Shown: in pieces, positions 33,490 to 41,855 of the stretch
How the letters are laid out: each line of letters begins with the position of its first letter
Position numbering within the stretch: the stretch's first letter is position 1
Assembly (NCBI RefSeq): GCF_001904745.1
Contig: NZ_MRCD01000022.1
Coordinates: 1-41,872, forward strand
Direction of reading: 5' to 3'
Length of the DNA stretch: 41,872 nucleotides
DNA from: Calothrix sp. HK-06
GTDB lineage: Bacteria; Cyanobacteriota; Cyanobacteriia; Cyanobacteriales; Nostocaceae
Notes under the pieces: generated by a model
Told to the model about the DNA's origin: nothing
The model's input: only the letters and a program-made list of their open reading frames with translations
The model's database searches: none
Position numbers and translations under genes: made by a program

Positions 33490-33828
33490 TCAAACAGGAT
33501 AACACTGAATGTTAGCTTGAGATTGAGGGCTTACAAAACCCTGGTTTACGAAAAAATGGCTTGTGTCGGCTTTGTCCCAAGCGTATTTCTGACAGGTTTT
33601 AGAGGCGCTTACAGGAAATACAAGCAATGCAGCGAATACAAGTAATGTAGTGACTCCTATTAACAAACCCTTTAAAACTAACTTTTGTTTTTCGCTTTTA
33701 ATGGTTTGTTCTCGCCATGCGATGCTAGCATCAATAAAGGTATTTTCTTCTTGATTTAAACCACCAAGTTTTTTAAAGCCTTCTCTGTTTCTATATTCTA
33801 TAATTTGCTGTAACCTAGAGCCTTTCAA
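33490..33828 (-). pseudogene. Fragment of a conflict-type NTPase/WD40-like protein (linker and TM)
   Basis: The 112-residue frame starts with TTG inside an older gene. LQQIIEYRNREGFKKLGGLN and QEENTFIDASIAWREQTIKS resemble the helical linker after STAND-type NTPases in cyanobacterial caspase/TIR/WD40 proteins (EEQ.FI.AS.ALRE...). A membrane helix follows (LVLKGLLIGVTTLLVFAALLV). The tail (KTCQKYAWDKADTSHFF and on) is unknown. Just upstream, in another frame, lies the N-terminal piece of the same kind of protein, suggesting an internal deletion. Resemblance is by eye and moderate; it might still be expressed as a small membrane protein. Confidence 0.5.
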
Positions 33829-33835
33829 AATGTTC

Positions 33836-33943
33836 TCAATTTTTAGCTCTTTCTAAAGTAGCTTGAATTAAGCGTACCTCTTGATCAAGATGCAGCTTGG
33901 TTGTATCGTTAGAATTTGCGGATAGTATTAAGATTTTTTCATT
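33836..33943 (-). pseudogene. N-terminal piece of a TIR/CHAT-associated effector domain
   Basis: Minus strand reads NEKILILSANSNDTTKLHLD, QEVRLIQATLERAKN, stop (TGA 33836-33838), EHFERL, stop. It corresponds to the KKILILAANP...LRLD.EVREI..GL.RAK.R..FE start found in many cyanobacterial TIR/CHAT/NTPase proteins. The first stop falls where Arg is expected (CGA to TGA). The rest of the domain and the NTPase are gone. It abuts the fragment at 33490-33828. Confidence 0.6.
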
Positions 33944-34144
33944 TTATGACGTAGATTTGTATTATGTACGCTTTTAGAAAACTCTTGTTGTGTTATGGGA
34001 GTTAGTAAAATCACTTTATGCACCTGTAAGTTTGTGTCTCTACAAGAATTTTGAAAATTTATCCATTAAGGGAGTGTAAAATTTCGGACTATCAAGATAA
34101 ACTTGATTGGCAAAATTTATACTTTTATTCTTAGTGAGTTGAAG

Positions 34145-34951
34145 ATGCAGCCAACAATGCATGAATGGCACTGGCGTACTTGGTCTGAACTGCCGTACTT
34201 AACTTGCAGTTTGCTAGAAGGGTTTCCACACGGTTTTTTTACCCAACAGTTTGTAGGAAGACCACCGACAGAATTGACCAATGTACTACATAGCGAAGTT
34301 TCAGGGTATCGACTTAAACAAGTACATGGTAATGTTGTCTTAACCCCACAAGAGATTGCTCATAAGCTGGCAACAGGTGGTGATGATGTTGACACAGATG
34401 GAGATTCTGCGCTCGTACATGGAGATGGTATAGCTAGTGACAACTCTTCTCAAGCAGTATGGGTAGCCAGTGCAGACTGTACACCAGCATTAATAGCCGA
34501 TATTAGAACAGGCGCCGTTGCAGCAGTACACGCAGGATGGCGAGGAACATCAAAAAAAATTATACCAGTAGCAATCGGGCGCTTAGTTTCGCAAGGTAGT
34601 AAATTAGAAGACTTACGCATCGCACTTGGTCCAGCAATAGCAGGTGAAGTCTATCAAGTTTCAACACAAACTGCTGCTGAAGTAGGCGCTACAATATCAT
34701 CAGAAAATGAAGATAAAATTGTAGAAGCATTACTAGAACAACCAAACTCACCAATACTAAACGACCCAGAACCAGGTAAAGTGCGTTTAGATGTGCGAAG
34801 AGTAAACGTGCTACAAATGGAAAATATGGGAATAGACGCAGAACAAATAGCTGTCGCTCCCTACTGCACTTTTCAAACTCCCGAATACTTCTTCTCTTAC
34901 CGTCGCGAAAAAGAAAAGAAAATCCAATGGTCAGGAATAGTTAGTAAGTAG
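34145..34951 (+). CDS. pgeF: Peptidoglycan editing factor PgeF (multicopper-type, DUF152)
   Basis: About 268 residues from the ATG at 34145 (MQPTMHEWHW); a longer frame would need a TTG at 34103 and lacks family support. Motifs: LLEGFPHGFFTQQFVG, YRLKQVHGNVV (His), WVASADCTPALIADIRTG (Cys) and AVHAGWRGTSKKI (His), which form the zinc site of the YfiH/laccase-domain family. PgeF removes wrongly incorporated amino acids from peptidoglycan precursors; purine-nucleoside activity is reported for homologues. Single gene; its stop lies inside an inverted repeat shared with the convergent kinase gene. Confidence 0.9.
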   Translation: MQPTMHEWHWRTWSELPYLTCSLLEGFPHGFFTQQFVGRPPTELTNVLHSEVSGYRLKQVHGNVVLTPQEIAHKLATGGDDVDTDGDSALVHGDGIASDNSSQAVWVASADCTPALIADIRTGAVAAVHAGWRGTSKKIIPVAIGRLVSQGSKLEDLRIALGPAIAGEVYQVSTQTAAEVGATISSENEDKIVEALLEQPNSPILNDPEPGKVRLDVRRVNVLQMENMGIDAEQIAVAPYCTFQTPEYFFSYRREKEKKIQWSGIVSK

Positions 34952-35000
34952 TTAGGAGTGAGGAGTGAGGAGTGAGGAGTTACATTCCTAACTCCTAACT
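34950..35000. terminator. Hairpin with heptamer repeats, bidirectional
   Basis: AGTTAGGAGT (34950-34959) and ACTCCTAACT (34991-35000) form perfect 10-bp arms. Between them are heptamers TTAGGAG/TGAGGAG (four units, 34952-34979). The stops of pgeF (34949-34951) and of the facing kinase (34995-34997) lie inside the arms. Confidence 0.75.
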
Positions 35001-36377
35001 TTTCTTGAGCCAATTTTCTATTTCTTGTGCTAACCATGCGCGTTCAGCTTCTGTTAAATTACTATAGTTATTAAATTTAAGTAAAGTTATACCGGATGCT
35101 ACTAGCAATAGTTCTGGTTTGGATTTTATTTTCTTTAAATTTAACGTGATGTTGACGTGAGATATTGTACTTGTATCAATAGAATATTTACGGTGCCATT
35201 TAAACCAAAGTAGTTTATGAATTACAGTAATAGACTTTGCTGTCATTACTATCTGTGTTTTCTTAAACAAACCCCATGCAATTAAATAAATTAAGTACCC
35301 AAGTGCTGATATTTGAAGCAGTAAATATAATACATCTCCAAATGAAATATTTGTTTTTCTTAATAATGTAAATAGATTGAAAATATTAATTTCCTGAGAA
35401 TGAATGCCTAAAGTAAAAGGTGTAACTAGAGAAATAAGCGCAATTAAACCAGCACCAAAGCCTTTTGGTGGCATAATAATTTCTAATTTTTCATCTGTTT
35501 TATTTAAGAAAATTTCTGTACTGGGTGGTTTATCTGGTAATTGCTCTTTGATAATAGCTTTTGTTCTCGGCGCCGGATTGTCGATAGCTTCGAGAGCTAT
35601 ATGTGCTGATGAATATCTTTGGTTTAAACTTGGTTCAGTCATCCATTCTAGCCAGTCAGCTAATTCTGAAGTTATATCAGCAAATTGGCGAAATTGAATT
35701 TGTAAGTCTTGCTGAGGTAACTCTGTTGGATGCATTCCAGTTATTAAATATATTAAAGTGGCGCCTAAACTATATAAATCTGATGCGGGTTTAGTTCTAC
35801 CACCAAATTGTTCAGGTGGCATATATCCATAAGTTCCCACTACAGTAATTGTACCACCTTCCTGCGCTGCGATATTTTGTACTGAGCCAAAATCTACTAA
35901 ATACACTTCACCAACGCTATTACCTGAACGGTTTGTAAGTAAAATATTACTAGGTTTAATATCACGGTGAATTATAGGCGGTTGTTGTTCATGAAGATAG
36001 GTGAGAATTTCTAAAATAGCGCTCGCGAGTTCTTTTACTTCTTTTGAGCTAAATCTTCTTCCCGCTTCTACATGCTGTTCTAAAGATTTTGCTGCAACAT
36101 AAGTTTGAACTAAACCAAAACCTTTATCATTTGGTGTATCAAACTCAAAATAATCTAAATATTGGGGAATTGCTGGATAATTGAGACTTTTTAAAGTTTC
36201 TGCTTCTCGCTGGAATAATTTTAACTCTTGCCAATCAAAATCTTTCCCTAAATATAACAGTTTGACAACAACTTGAGAATTAGATACTAAATCCTTAGCT
36301 AGCAGCGTGCGTCTACCAGTTTGTCTGGCTAGTTCACTTTGAATTTGATATCGGCTGTTTAATAGTTCCTTATTCAT
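34995..36377 (-). CDS. Ser/Thr protein kinase with C-terminal membrane part (second of pair)
   Basis: 460 residues from the ATG at 36377 (MNKELLNSRYQIQSELARQT), which lies 22 bp after the stop of the upstream kinase gene; the longer open frame runs back into that gene. Kinase motifs: K39, HRDIKPSN (137-144), DFG (162-164), GTYGYMPPEQFGG. The nucleotide loop reads LARQTGRRTLLAKD and lacks the usual GxGxxG. Two hydrophobic segments follow (about 310-325, GLIALISLVTPFTLG, and 350-375), then a PH-like or DUF-type tail (IEYSIDTSTISHVNITL region) ending KSEIENWLKK-like. It is paralogous to the upstream kinase, and the two probably work together at the membrane. Confidence 0.88.
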   Translation of the reverse strand: MNKELLNSRYQIQSELARQTGRRTLLAKDLVSNSQVVVKLLYLGKDFDWQELKLFQREAETLKSLNYPAIPQYLDYFEFDTPNDKGFGLVQTYVAAKSLEQHVEAGRRFSSKEVKELASAILEILTYLHEQQPPIIHRDIKPSNILLTNRSGNSVGEVYLVDFGSVQNIAAQEGGTITVVGTYGYMPPEQFGGRTKPASDLYSLGATLIYLITGMHPTELPQQDLQIQFRQFADITSELADWLEWMTEPSLNQRYSSAHIALEAIDNPAPRTKAIIKEQLPDKPPSTEIFLNKTDEKLEIIMPPKGFGAGLIALISLVTPFTLGIHSQEINIFNLFTLLRKTNISFGDVLYLLLQISALGYLIYLIAWGLFKKTQIVMTAKSITVIHKLLWFKWHRKYSIDTSTISHVNITLNLKKIKSKPELLLVASGITLLKFNNYSNLTEAERAWLAQEIENWLKKS

Positions 36378-36399
36378 ATAAAATTTTATATTTATATAT

Positions 36400-37776
36400 T
36401 TATTCTTCTTCTTGAGCTTGAAAATAGCTATAAGACCTTTGACTTCTAACTTGTCGATGTCTAGTCTCATAAAAATTTACAATTGACCGACTAGCAACAC
36501 CCATACATAATGCAGTAATTAGTGATGGCGCCAGAGTCAAAAATAAGAATTCTTGAATATTTAGATTAGCATTATTATAAAGAAGAACCTTAAAATAGTT
36601 AAGCGCGATAGCAGTGCTAAGTATAGTACTGCTCATCTTCACTACACGTCGATATAAAGAAACATTTTTAAGTGGAAAGAAAAATAATCTTGTAATTAAT
36701 GCAATAAAAATTCCATTGACAATACCTAAAGGAAAACCGAGTAAAGCACCAACATACGCCCCGAAAATAGTTCCAATACCTGGCACCCAAATTGTAGTAT
36801 ATATCCCCGCTGTGAGTGCAACCATTCCACCACCAACTACTGTACTACATAATAAAGCTTGCCAAAATAACTCCACCGAATTTATAGGTCGAGTAATAGC
36901 ACTGTCATCTTCTGCTGTATCTGTTGCATAAGAAGTTATATATTTATCATCACTTCGTGTCTGTCCTGTAAGCAAAGCTTGTAGAGCTGCCATTGGGGTT
37001 TTGAGTCTTTTTTCAACACTGGGTTCAGTTAACCACTCAAGCCATTCTATAAATGCGGGTGTAAAGTTAACGAGCTTTGCAAATTTGAGTCGCATGTCTT
37101 TTTGCGGCAAGTCAGCAGGATGAGTTCCTGTAGCCAAAGCTATTAATGTTGCTCCTAAACCATATAAATCTGATGCTGGTGTTGCATAACCGCCAAATTG
37201 CTCAGGTGGCATATAGCCATATGTACCAACAACTGTGACTGTTTTACCTGCCTTAGAAGCAAGCGTTTGCACTGAACCAAAGTCAACTAAATATATTTTT
37301 CCAATTTCATCCTTTAAATTTTCCACCAAAATGATATTACTAGGTTTGATATCGCGATGAATTACAGGTGGGTGCTGTTCGTGTAGATATATAAGTATTT
37401 GAAGTAACTGTTCTGCAATATCTTGAAGTTCATCCTCAGTAAATATCCGCCCATTCTGCATGTACTTTTCGAGCGATTGACCTTCTATATGTGTTTGTAC
37501 AAGCGCACAACTTCGATTACCTTCTTCAACCTCAAAATAGTCAATATAACTAGGAATTGCAGGATGTGCAAGTGATTTGAGTGTTTCTGCTTCTCGTTCA
37601 AATAGCTTTAAGTCTTCCCAGACAAAATCGCTGCTGAAACTTAGCAGCTTGATAATTACCATTTGCCCAGTTTGGGTATCTTGCGCTAGTACAGTTTTTC
37701 TACCAGCTTTTTTACCTAGCTGCTTCTGTACTTCGTAGCGTTGCAAAATTTGCTCGCTCATTTGCCTATCTGTCAT
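36400..37776 (-). CDS. Ser/Thr protein kinase with C-terminal membrane part (first of pair)
   Basis: 458 residues. Kinase domain about 13-275: loop LGKKAGRKTVLAQD (20-33, without canonical GxGxxG), K43, HRDIKPSN (140-147), DFG (165-167), GTYGYMPPEQFGGYATPASD. The catalytic residues are present, so activity is expected. After the domain come four hydrophobic helices (about 305-425; GGGMVALTAGIYTTIW, GAYVGALLGFPLGIVNGIFI and others), so the kinase is membrane-attached with its domain in the cytoplasm. It and the next gene share about half of their kinase-domain residues by eye and arose by tandem duplication. ATG at 37776; ATG at 37761 is an alternative. No sensor domain outside the membrane is evident. 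Confidence 0.88.
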   Translation of the reverse strand: MTDRQMSEQILQRYEVQKQLGKKAGRKTVLAQDTQTGQMVIIKLLSFSSDFVWEDLKLFEREAETLKSLAHPAIPSYIDYFEVEEGNRSCALVQTHIEGQSLEKYMQNGRIFTEDELQDIAEQLLQILIYLHEQHPPVIHRDIKPSNIILVENLKDEIGKIYLVDFGSVQTLASKAGKTVTVVGTYGYMPPEQFGGYATPASDLYGLGATLIALATGTHPADLPQKDMRLKFAKLVNFTPAFIEWLEWLTEPSVEKRLKTPMAALQALLTGQTRSDDKYITSYATDTAEDDSAITRPINSVELFWQALLCSTVVGGGMVALTAGIYTTIWVPGIGTIFGAYVGALLGFPLGIVNGIFIALITRLFFFPLKNVSLYRRVVKMSSTILSTAIALNYFKVLLYNNANLNIQEFLFLTLAPSLITALCMGVASRSIVNFYETRHRQVRSQRSYSYFQAQEEE

Positions 37777-37977
37777 GTTTGTTATACAACAGTTGTATTG
37801 CAGTTTATATGTAGCTACCTACTGGTGCCGTCCCATTCCGTGTAAAGTTGTTTTAAAGTTTTCGAGAGAAATACCTATGAAGTTGAATTAGGCAGTAAAA
37901 AGTAACTGTGCAGATTGCGCTTATTAGGGATAAGAGCTTTAAATATAGTACATGCCCTTTTCTTATCTGGAGCCTGA

Positions 37978-38826
37978 ATGTCGGAACAGCAAAATACTCA
38001 ACCTCGCTTGGGATGGTCATTACAGGAACGAGACACAAATTTTATTAAATTATTAATGCCAATTTGGGAGTTACTGTACCGCTATTACTTTCGTGTACAA
38101 ACGAGTGGTTGGGAAAATATACCTAGTCAAGATAAAGTTTTACTTGTTGGGTCGCATAACGGTGGAATTGCGGCGCCAGATATGCACATGATGATGTACG
38201 ACTGGTTTCGTCGCTTTGGTGCAGAGCGTCCGGTTTACGGGTTAATGCATCCCAAAGCTTGGCAAGTTAGTCCAGAGATAGGACAATTAGCAGCAAAAGT
38301 AGGGGCAATTATCGCGCATCCACGTATGGCAAGAGCAGCACTACGTAGTGGTGCCAGTTTATTAGTATATCCTGGTGGACCTCAAGATTTATTTAGACTG
38401 CACTCACAACGTCATCAAATATACTTTGCAGAAAGAAAAGCTTTTATTAAATTAGCACTGCGTGAAAATGTACCTATCATTCCTGTGATTTCCACAGGCG
38501 CCCATGATACATTAATTATACTTTCAGATATATATCCTTTCGTTGAGCAAATACACAAAATGGGAATGCCTTGGCTATTTAATGTAGACCCCGAAGTTTT
38601 TCCTGTATATTTAGGCTTACCGTGGATATTAGGAATTGGACCTTTACCAAATATTCCATTACCTGTGACTATTCATACTAGAGTGTGTCCACCAATTGTG
38701 TTTGAAAAGTATGGTGCAGAAGCAGCGTTAAATAAGGCTTATGTTAATGATTGTTATGAGATGGTTGTTAGTAAAATGCAGTTGGAGTTGGATATGCTGG
38801 TGAAAAAAAGTGTTGATCCCCCCTAA
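37978..38826 (+). CDS. Lysophospholipid acyltransferase family protein
   Basis: 282 residues of the PlsC/LPLAT superfamily, in the branch resembling plant and cyanobacterial diacylglycerol or lyso-lipid acyltransferases. The HxxxxD-type site appears as VGSHNGGIAAPDMHMMMYDW; the second block is LLVYPGGPQDLFR, and a third is IPVISTGAHDTL with IPLPVTIHTRV. It probably transfers a fatty acyl group to a lipid acceptor at the membrane. ATG start; divergent from the kinase pair across about 200 bp. Exact acceptor unknown. Confidence 0.82.
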   Translation: MSEQQNTQPRLGWSLQERDTNFIKLLMPIWELLYRYYFRVQTSGWENIPSQDKVLLVGSHNGGIAAPDMHMMMYDWFRRFGAERPVYGLMHPKAWQVSPEIGQLAAKVGAIIAHPRMARAALRSGASLLVYPGGPQDLFRLHSQRHQIYFAERKAFIKLALRENVPIIPVISTGAHDTLIILSDIYPFVEQIHKMGMPWLFNVDPEVFPVYLGLPWILGIGPLPNIPLPVTIHTRVCPPIVFEKYGAEAALNKAYVNDCYEMVVSKMQLELDMLVKKSVDPP

Positions 38827-38933
38827 CCCCTTAATAAGGGGGGAACAAGAAACACAATCTTAAGCCCTCGTTATTAAGAGGGAACAAGAAACACAATCAG
38901 CCCTGCCTTATCAAGGGGGTTGGGGGGATTTTA
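38818..38933. repeat. Intergenic repeat block (AAGGGGG and GGAACAAGAAACACAATC)
   Basis: The 18-base GGAACAAGAAACACAATC occurs twice, at 38842-38859 and 38881-38898. Each copy is flanked by CCCTAACCCC/TTAATAAGGG-type inverted sequences, and the block ends in TCAAGGGGGTTGGGGGGATT. It is a cluster of dispersed cyanobacterial spacer repeats and can fold into hairpins that would end transcription of the acyltransferase gene. Confidence 0.7.
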
Positions 38934-39014
38934 TTATGATTTCAAACGTTTTTGTGCTGATACCATCAACTTTTGTGCATCAGTATAAGCAGTCTTACCT
39001 GATTGATAGTTCAT
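38934..39014 (-). CDS. Possible very small ORF or gene remnant
   Basis: ATG at 39014 opens 26 codons (MNYQSGKTAYTDAQKLMVSA and QKRLKS) to TAA at 38934-38936. The peptide is helical and basic with no known family. The 38827-39218 spacer otherwise holds only repeats. It may be random or the end of a decayed gene. Confidence 0.2.
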   Translation of the reverse strand: MNYQSGKTAYTDAQKLMVSAQKRLKS

Positions 39015-39172
39015 CTGAGATATTTAACTTAACTTGGCGCCCATTTTTAATAATACCACAATTGAATAGTATCCAAGATTTTTCTGTTTTAGATAGACTA
39101 GACAAATAAGCCGTTACTGTTAAAAAAATTGCTGAGTTTCAACAATTAGTAAAATAATTTAATTCTTGTCTC

Positions 39173-39198
39173 TTGTGGAACGGGCATCCCTGCCCGTC
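39173..39198. repeat. TCTTGTGG-type palindromic element
   Basis: TTGTGGAACGGGCATCCCTG with stem ACGGGCA (39180-39186) and TGCCCGT (39191-39197). It matches the core of the element at 12744-12772, and lies 20 bp beyond the transketolase-family stop on the opposite strand. Confidence 0.6.
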
Positions 39199-39218
39199 CC
39201 ATTCTACACTCTTACTAA

Positions 39219-41423
39219 CTACCCAATCAACTGCATCCCCCGTTTAACCAAAGCATCAGCAGTCAACCCATTAAACGCCATCAACTCACCTGCACTAGCG
39301 GTAGTTTCGCCACGCTTCCAAGCAAAAGTATCACGCACAGCATTACTGCGTAACATAATAGGTTCCAAGATCGCCGACGCGCCACCAGTAACACCAATTA
39401 AAGCATCTCCTCCAAACAACTGATTAAACTTCGCATTATCAATAAACCCACCATCAGGCTCAGAACAAGTATCCCAAGCGACATCCGAAGAACGATACAA
39501 ACGACGGGGGTTAATAACAGAAACAATACGACTTCCTATACCTTGTTCTTGAAGTGACTTAGCAGCTTCATAAACAGGAATTAATGTCATATCACCAATT
39601 ACTGCAAATACAACTGTTTTATTTCCAGCAGTTTCTTGTAAAACTACGGCGCCATTTTCTAAACCTTCGCGCGTTTGTGCAAAAGTAGTTCTAATCGCCA
39701 AAGGTGATTTACTCGCAGTAATTACAATTCCCTTATTCTTTGTAGTTAACGCCCAATCGTAACAAACCTGGATACTATTAGCATCAGGTGGGAATACAGG
39801 AAAAACGTTTCCATTACGCATCATTGAGGCAAAGTAAGCTTCGATTTCAGGACGTTGGTGAGTCCAACCGTTGCGTCCTTGTTCTAAAGCGCCTGCTGTA
39901 TATAACGTAATTGTAGACGGTGTTTGGCGCCGTAATTCAGCCATTGCTTGAGTAACTGTTTGGAAAATTGGCAACCCGTTAATTGCAAATGACTCGTAAG
40001 AACACCATAATGTTCTGGCGCCCATTAATGCCAAACCTACAGCTAGACCGGCACAAGCGTCTTCACTCAATGGTTCATAAACTTGACCTCCAGGTGCTTG
40101 ATTATACAAGTCATCTTTAACAGGGTGATTAATTTTAAGCGCTTGATTGATATTGGCAATACCCGATGCTTCGTTACCATCTGCGTTGGTGACAAGGAAG
40201 TTCTTGTCTTTTTGTCCAACAAATCCTACTAATCTTCCCATTGCTGTGGTAGAAACTTTTGCTTCGCCACCTACTTCATATTCTTCTAAAGGTAAGGCAC
40301 CGATATCAGCTAATGGTAGCTCAAATTCGGTGACAGCAGTTTTTGAAGCAGGACCACCACCAGCTTTTTCTAAGTTGCTTCTAACTAACTGCCAAACTTC
40401 AGCAGGTAACGCACGTTCTTTGAGTGCGTTTGCAATGTGAGGAGCATCAAGCGTATCTTTGGGATACAAGTTGTGTGACTTGGCACCACGTGCGTGAACT
40501 CCAGCACCTTTTAATTGTTTAATAATGAAGACGGTTAATTTGCCACCAAGTGCTGACTTCGCTGCTTTATCGACATTTTCTAAAATAGCTTTAGTAAACT
40601 CTATTCGCTTTGCAAACGAAAAAGCTGTACTATCAATGTAATCACCTGGCTGGTTTTTATCGTCAAAGTCTTTTGCGTCAACTAATATAACTTCTTCAAA
40701 ACCATTACCTTGCCAGTAGTTTATCATCTCTGCGTTAGATTTAGTTGATACCATACTGTGGTGTTCTTGGCTAAAACCATTCCATACCAATACGGGTAAG
40801 AAATTTGTCACATCTGGGTACGCAGTATGAAAATGACCCATCGAACTCATGATATAAGGTTCACCCAAACCACCATCACCCACAGTGAAAGGGAAAAGCT
40901 TATCGCGATGAAGTAACGCTGCTGACATAGCAAAGTGCTGCCCTTGCCCTAATGGACCTGCTGGCGCCAAAATACCAGGAATATATCCAGAAAGGTGTCC
41001 AAGCAGTCCATGCTTTTCACGGAACCTATCGCGCAACTCCTGCACAGTGGAAATGCCCATATCTTCGAGCGAACGGTCGAGGAACATGGCACTATAAAAA
41101 CCAGGAGCATGGTGCCCTACTTCGGTAACAATATTTTTGTGACCAAGCATGACTAGAGCAGCATAAGCTTCAGCTTGACTCGCAAAACCACCTGGGTGTC
41201 CTGAAGCTTTGGAACCAGTGACTTGTAAAGTTAAGTAACGAAGTGCATCGGCGTAGAGAAGTGTCTGGTATACTGCCGCATCATCACTGGGGTCAACGGC
41301 ATTACCAGTTAATGCACTTTCTTTTCCATACTTATCAAAGTCTGGCAAAGGTTCCCCAAAATATTGTATGCCTTCACAAAAATTGGGAATAACTGAAGCT
41401 GGCTTTGGGGTTGTTGCTGTCAT
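39219..41423 (-). CDS. Transketolase-family thiamine-diphosphate enzyme
   Basis: 734 residues. TPP-domain marks: GSKASGHPGGFASQAEAY (His-Pro-Gly as in transketolases), GHHAPGFYSAMFLDRS, LAPAGPLGQGQHFAMSAALL and VGDGGLGEPY. The second half has the pyrimidine-binding region (DACAGLAVGLALMGARTLW and LYTAGALEQGRNGWTHQRPE) and a C-terminal transketolase domain (GSRIVSVINPRRLY). It is not the standard transketolase nor a typical phosphoketolase by its N-terminus (FCEGIQYFGEPLPDFDKYG), though cyanobacterial copies may carry either name. It probably moves two-carbon units between sugar phosphates. ATG start; five GGCGCC sites. Confidence 0.8.
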   Translation of the reverse strand: MTATTPKPASVIPNFCEGIQYFGEPLPDFDKYGKESALTGNAVDPSDDAAVYQTLLYADALRYLTLQVTGSKASGHPGGFASQAEAYAALVMLGHKNIVTEVGHHAPGFYSAMFLDRSLEDMGISTVQELRDRFREKHGLLGHLSGYIPGILAPAGPLGQGQHFAMSAALLHRDKLFPFTVGDGGLGEPYIMSSMGHFHTAYPDVTNFLPVLVWNGFSQEHHSMVSTKSNAEMINYWQGNGFEEVILVDAKDFDDKNQPGDYIDSTAFSFAKRIEFTKAILENVDKAAKSALGGKLTVFIIKQLKGAGVHARGAKSHNLYPKDTLDAPHIANALKERALPAEVWQLVRSNLEKAGGGPASKTAVTEFELPLADIGALPLEEYEVGGEAKVSTTAMGRLVGFVGQKDKNFLVTNADGNEASGIANINQALKINHPVKDDLYNQAPGGQVYEPLSEDACAGLAVGLALMGARTLWCSYESFAINGLPIFQTVTQAMAELRRQTPSTITLYTAGALEQGRNGWTHQRPEIEAYFASMMRNGNVFPVFPPDANSIQVCYDWALTTKNKGIVITASKSPLAIRTTFAQTREGLENGAVVLQETAGNKTVVFAVIGDMTLIPVYEAAKSLQEQGIGSRIVSVINPRRLYRSSDVAWDTCSEPDGGFIDNAKFNQLFGGDALIGVTGGASAILEPIMLRSNAVRDTFAWKRGETTASAGELMAFNGLTADALVKRGMQLIG

Positions 41424-41609
41424 GCTAGGTACCTAAAGTAGTGCTTATTACAAAGAGAAGCCGATCATAAACTCACCATCGGGAACCGACTGGTGCGCTT
41501 GTCCAATTTAACAAAGATTTTACAACTTCCCGGTTCCCCTGCTTATTTGTTTTCCGCAATACAATAATAAGCAAGCTAGGGTAATACGTTTATTTGCTAG
41601 CTATATACA

Positions 41610-41641
41610 AGCTCTTGTGAGATAGGCGGGGCGCCTGTCCC
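41610..41641. repeat. Divergent copy of the TCTTGTGG palindromic element
   Basis: CTCTTGTGAGATAGGCGGGG followed by CGCCTGTCCCC matches the layout of the elements at 12744 and 39173, with a GGCGCC site (41630) in its core. It lies in the 258-bp spacer between the transketolase-family gene and the antitoxin fragment. Confidence 0.45.
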
Positions 41642-41681
41642 CATATAAAGATATAATCACCGTACATGTGTACCCTGACTT

Positions 41682-41855
41682 ATGACAAATACTATCAACT
41701 TGACAGAAGCGCGGGCAAACTTCCAAGACGTGCTTAACCGAGTCGAGCATGGAGAATGTCTATTAGTAGCCCAAACTTCATTAAACCTTACCTCACATCT
41801 TGCACCAGGCCTAGAAAGCGGGCTTCTTGACAAAAACTTTGCTATAAAACGTTGA
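41682..41855 (+). pseudogene. Phd/YefM-type antitoxin, truncated and with an unrelated tail
   Basis: 57 codons from ATG 41682. MTNTINLTEARANFQDVLNR with VEHGE is the standard N-terminal DNA-binding half of a Phd/YefM antitoxin. After residue 27 the expected text (typically ...ITRRGKPVA.L) is replaced by CLLVAQTSLNLTSHL and a short tail to TGA at 41853-41855. No toxin gene follows in the 17 bases left. It could be a remnant of a toxin-antitoxin pair or a chimaera after recombination. It might still bind an operator. Confidence 0.6.

Larger units (their letters stand above)
1150..41635. repeat. Dispersed GGCGCC hexamers, about 76 copies (alternate HIP)
   Basis: By-eye starts include 1150, 1843, 3152, 3223, 3645, 3793, 4177, 4417, 4528, 4636, 4804, 7842, 7893, 8084, 8444, 8576, 8936, 9563, 10228, 11979, 13001, 13275, 13344, 13659, 13736, 13985, 14649, 15605, 15968, 16235, 16806, 16901, 17089, 17236, 17671, 17841, 18062, 18652, 19803, 21405, 21702, 22861, 23131, 24007, 24195, 24887, 25184, 25951, 26026, 26644, 27099, 27617, 27657, 28210, 28430, 29506, 30355, 30508, 30956, 31316, 31570, 32010, 32286, 33189, 34511, 35569, 35760, 36527, 38172, 38497, 39036, 39648, 39926, 40017, 40963 and 41630. 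About 3 would be expected by chance at 40% G+C. They fall in all reading frames and mostly in genes. Confidence 0.9.
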
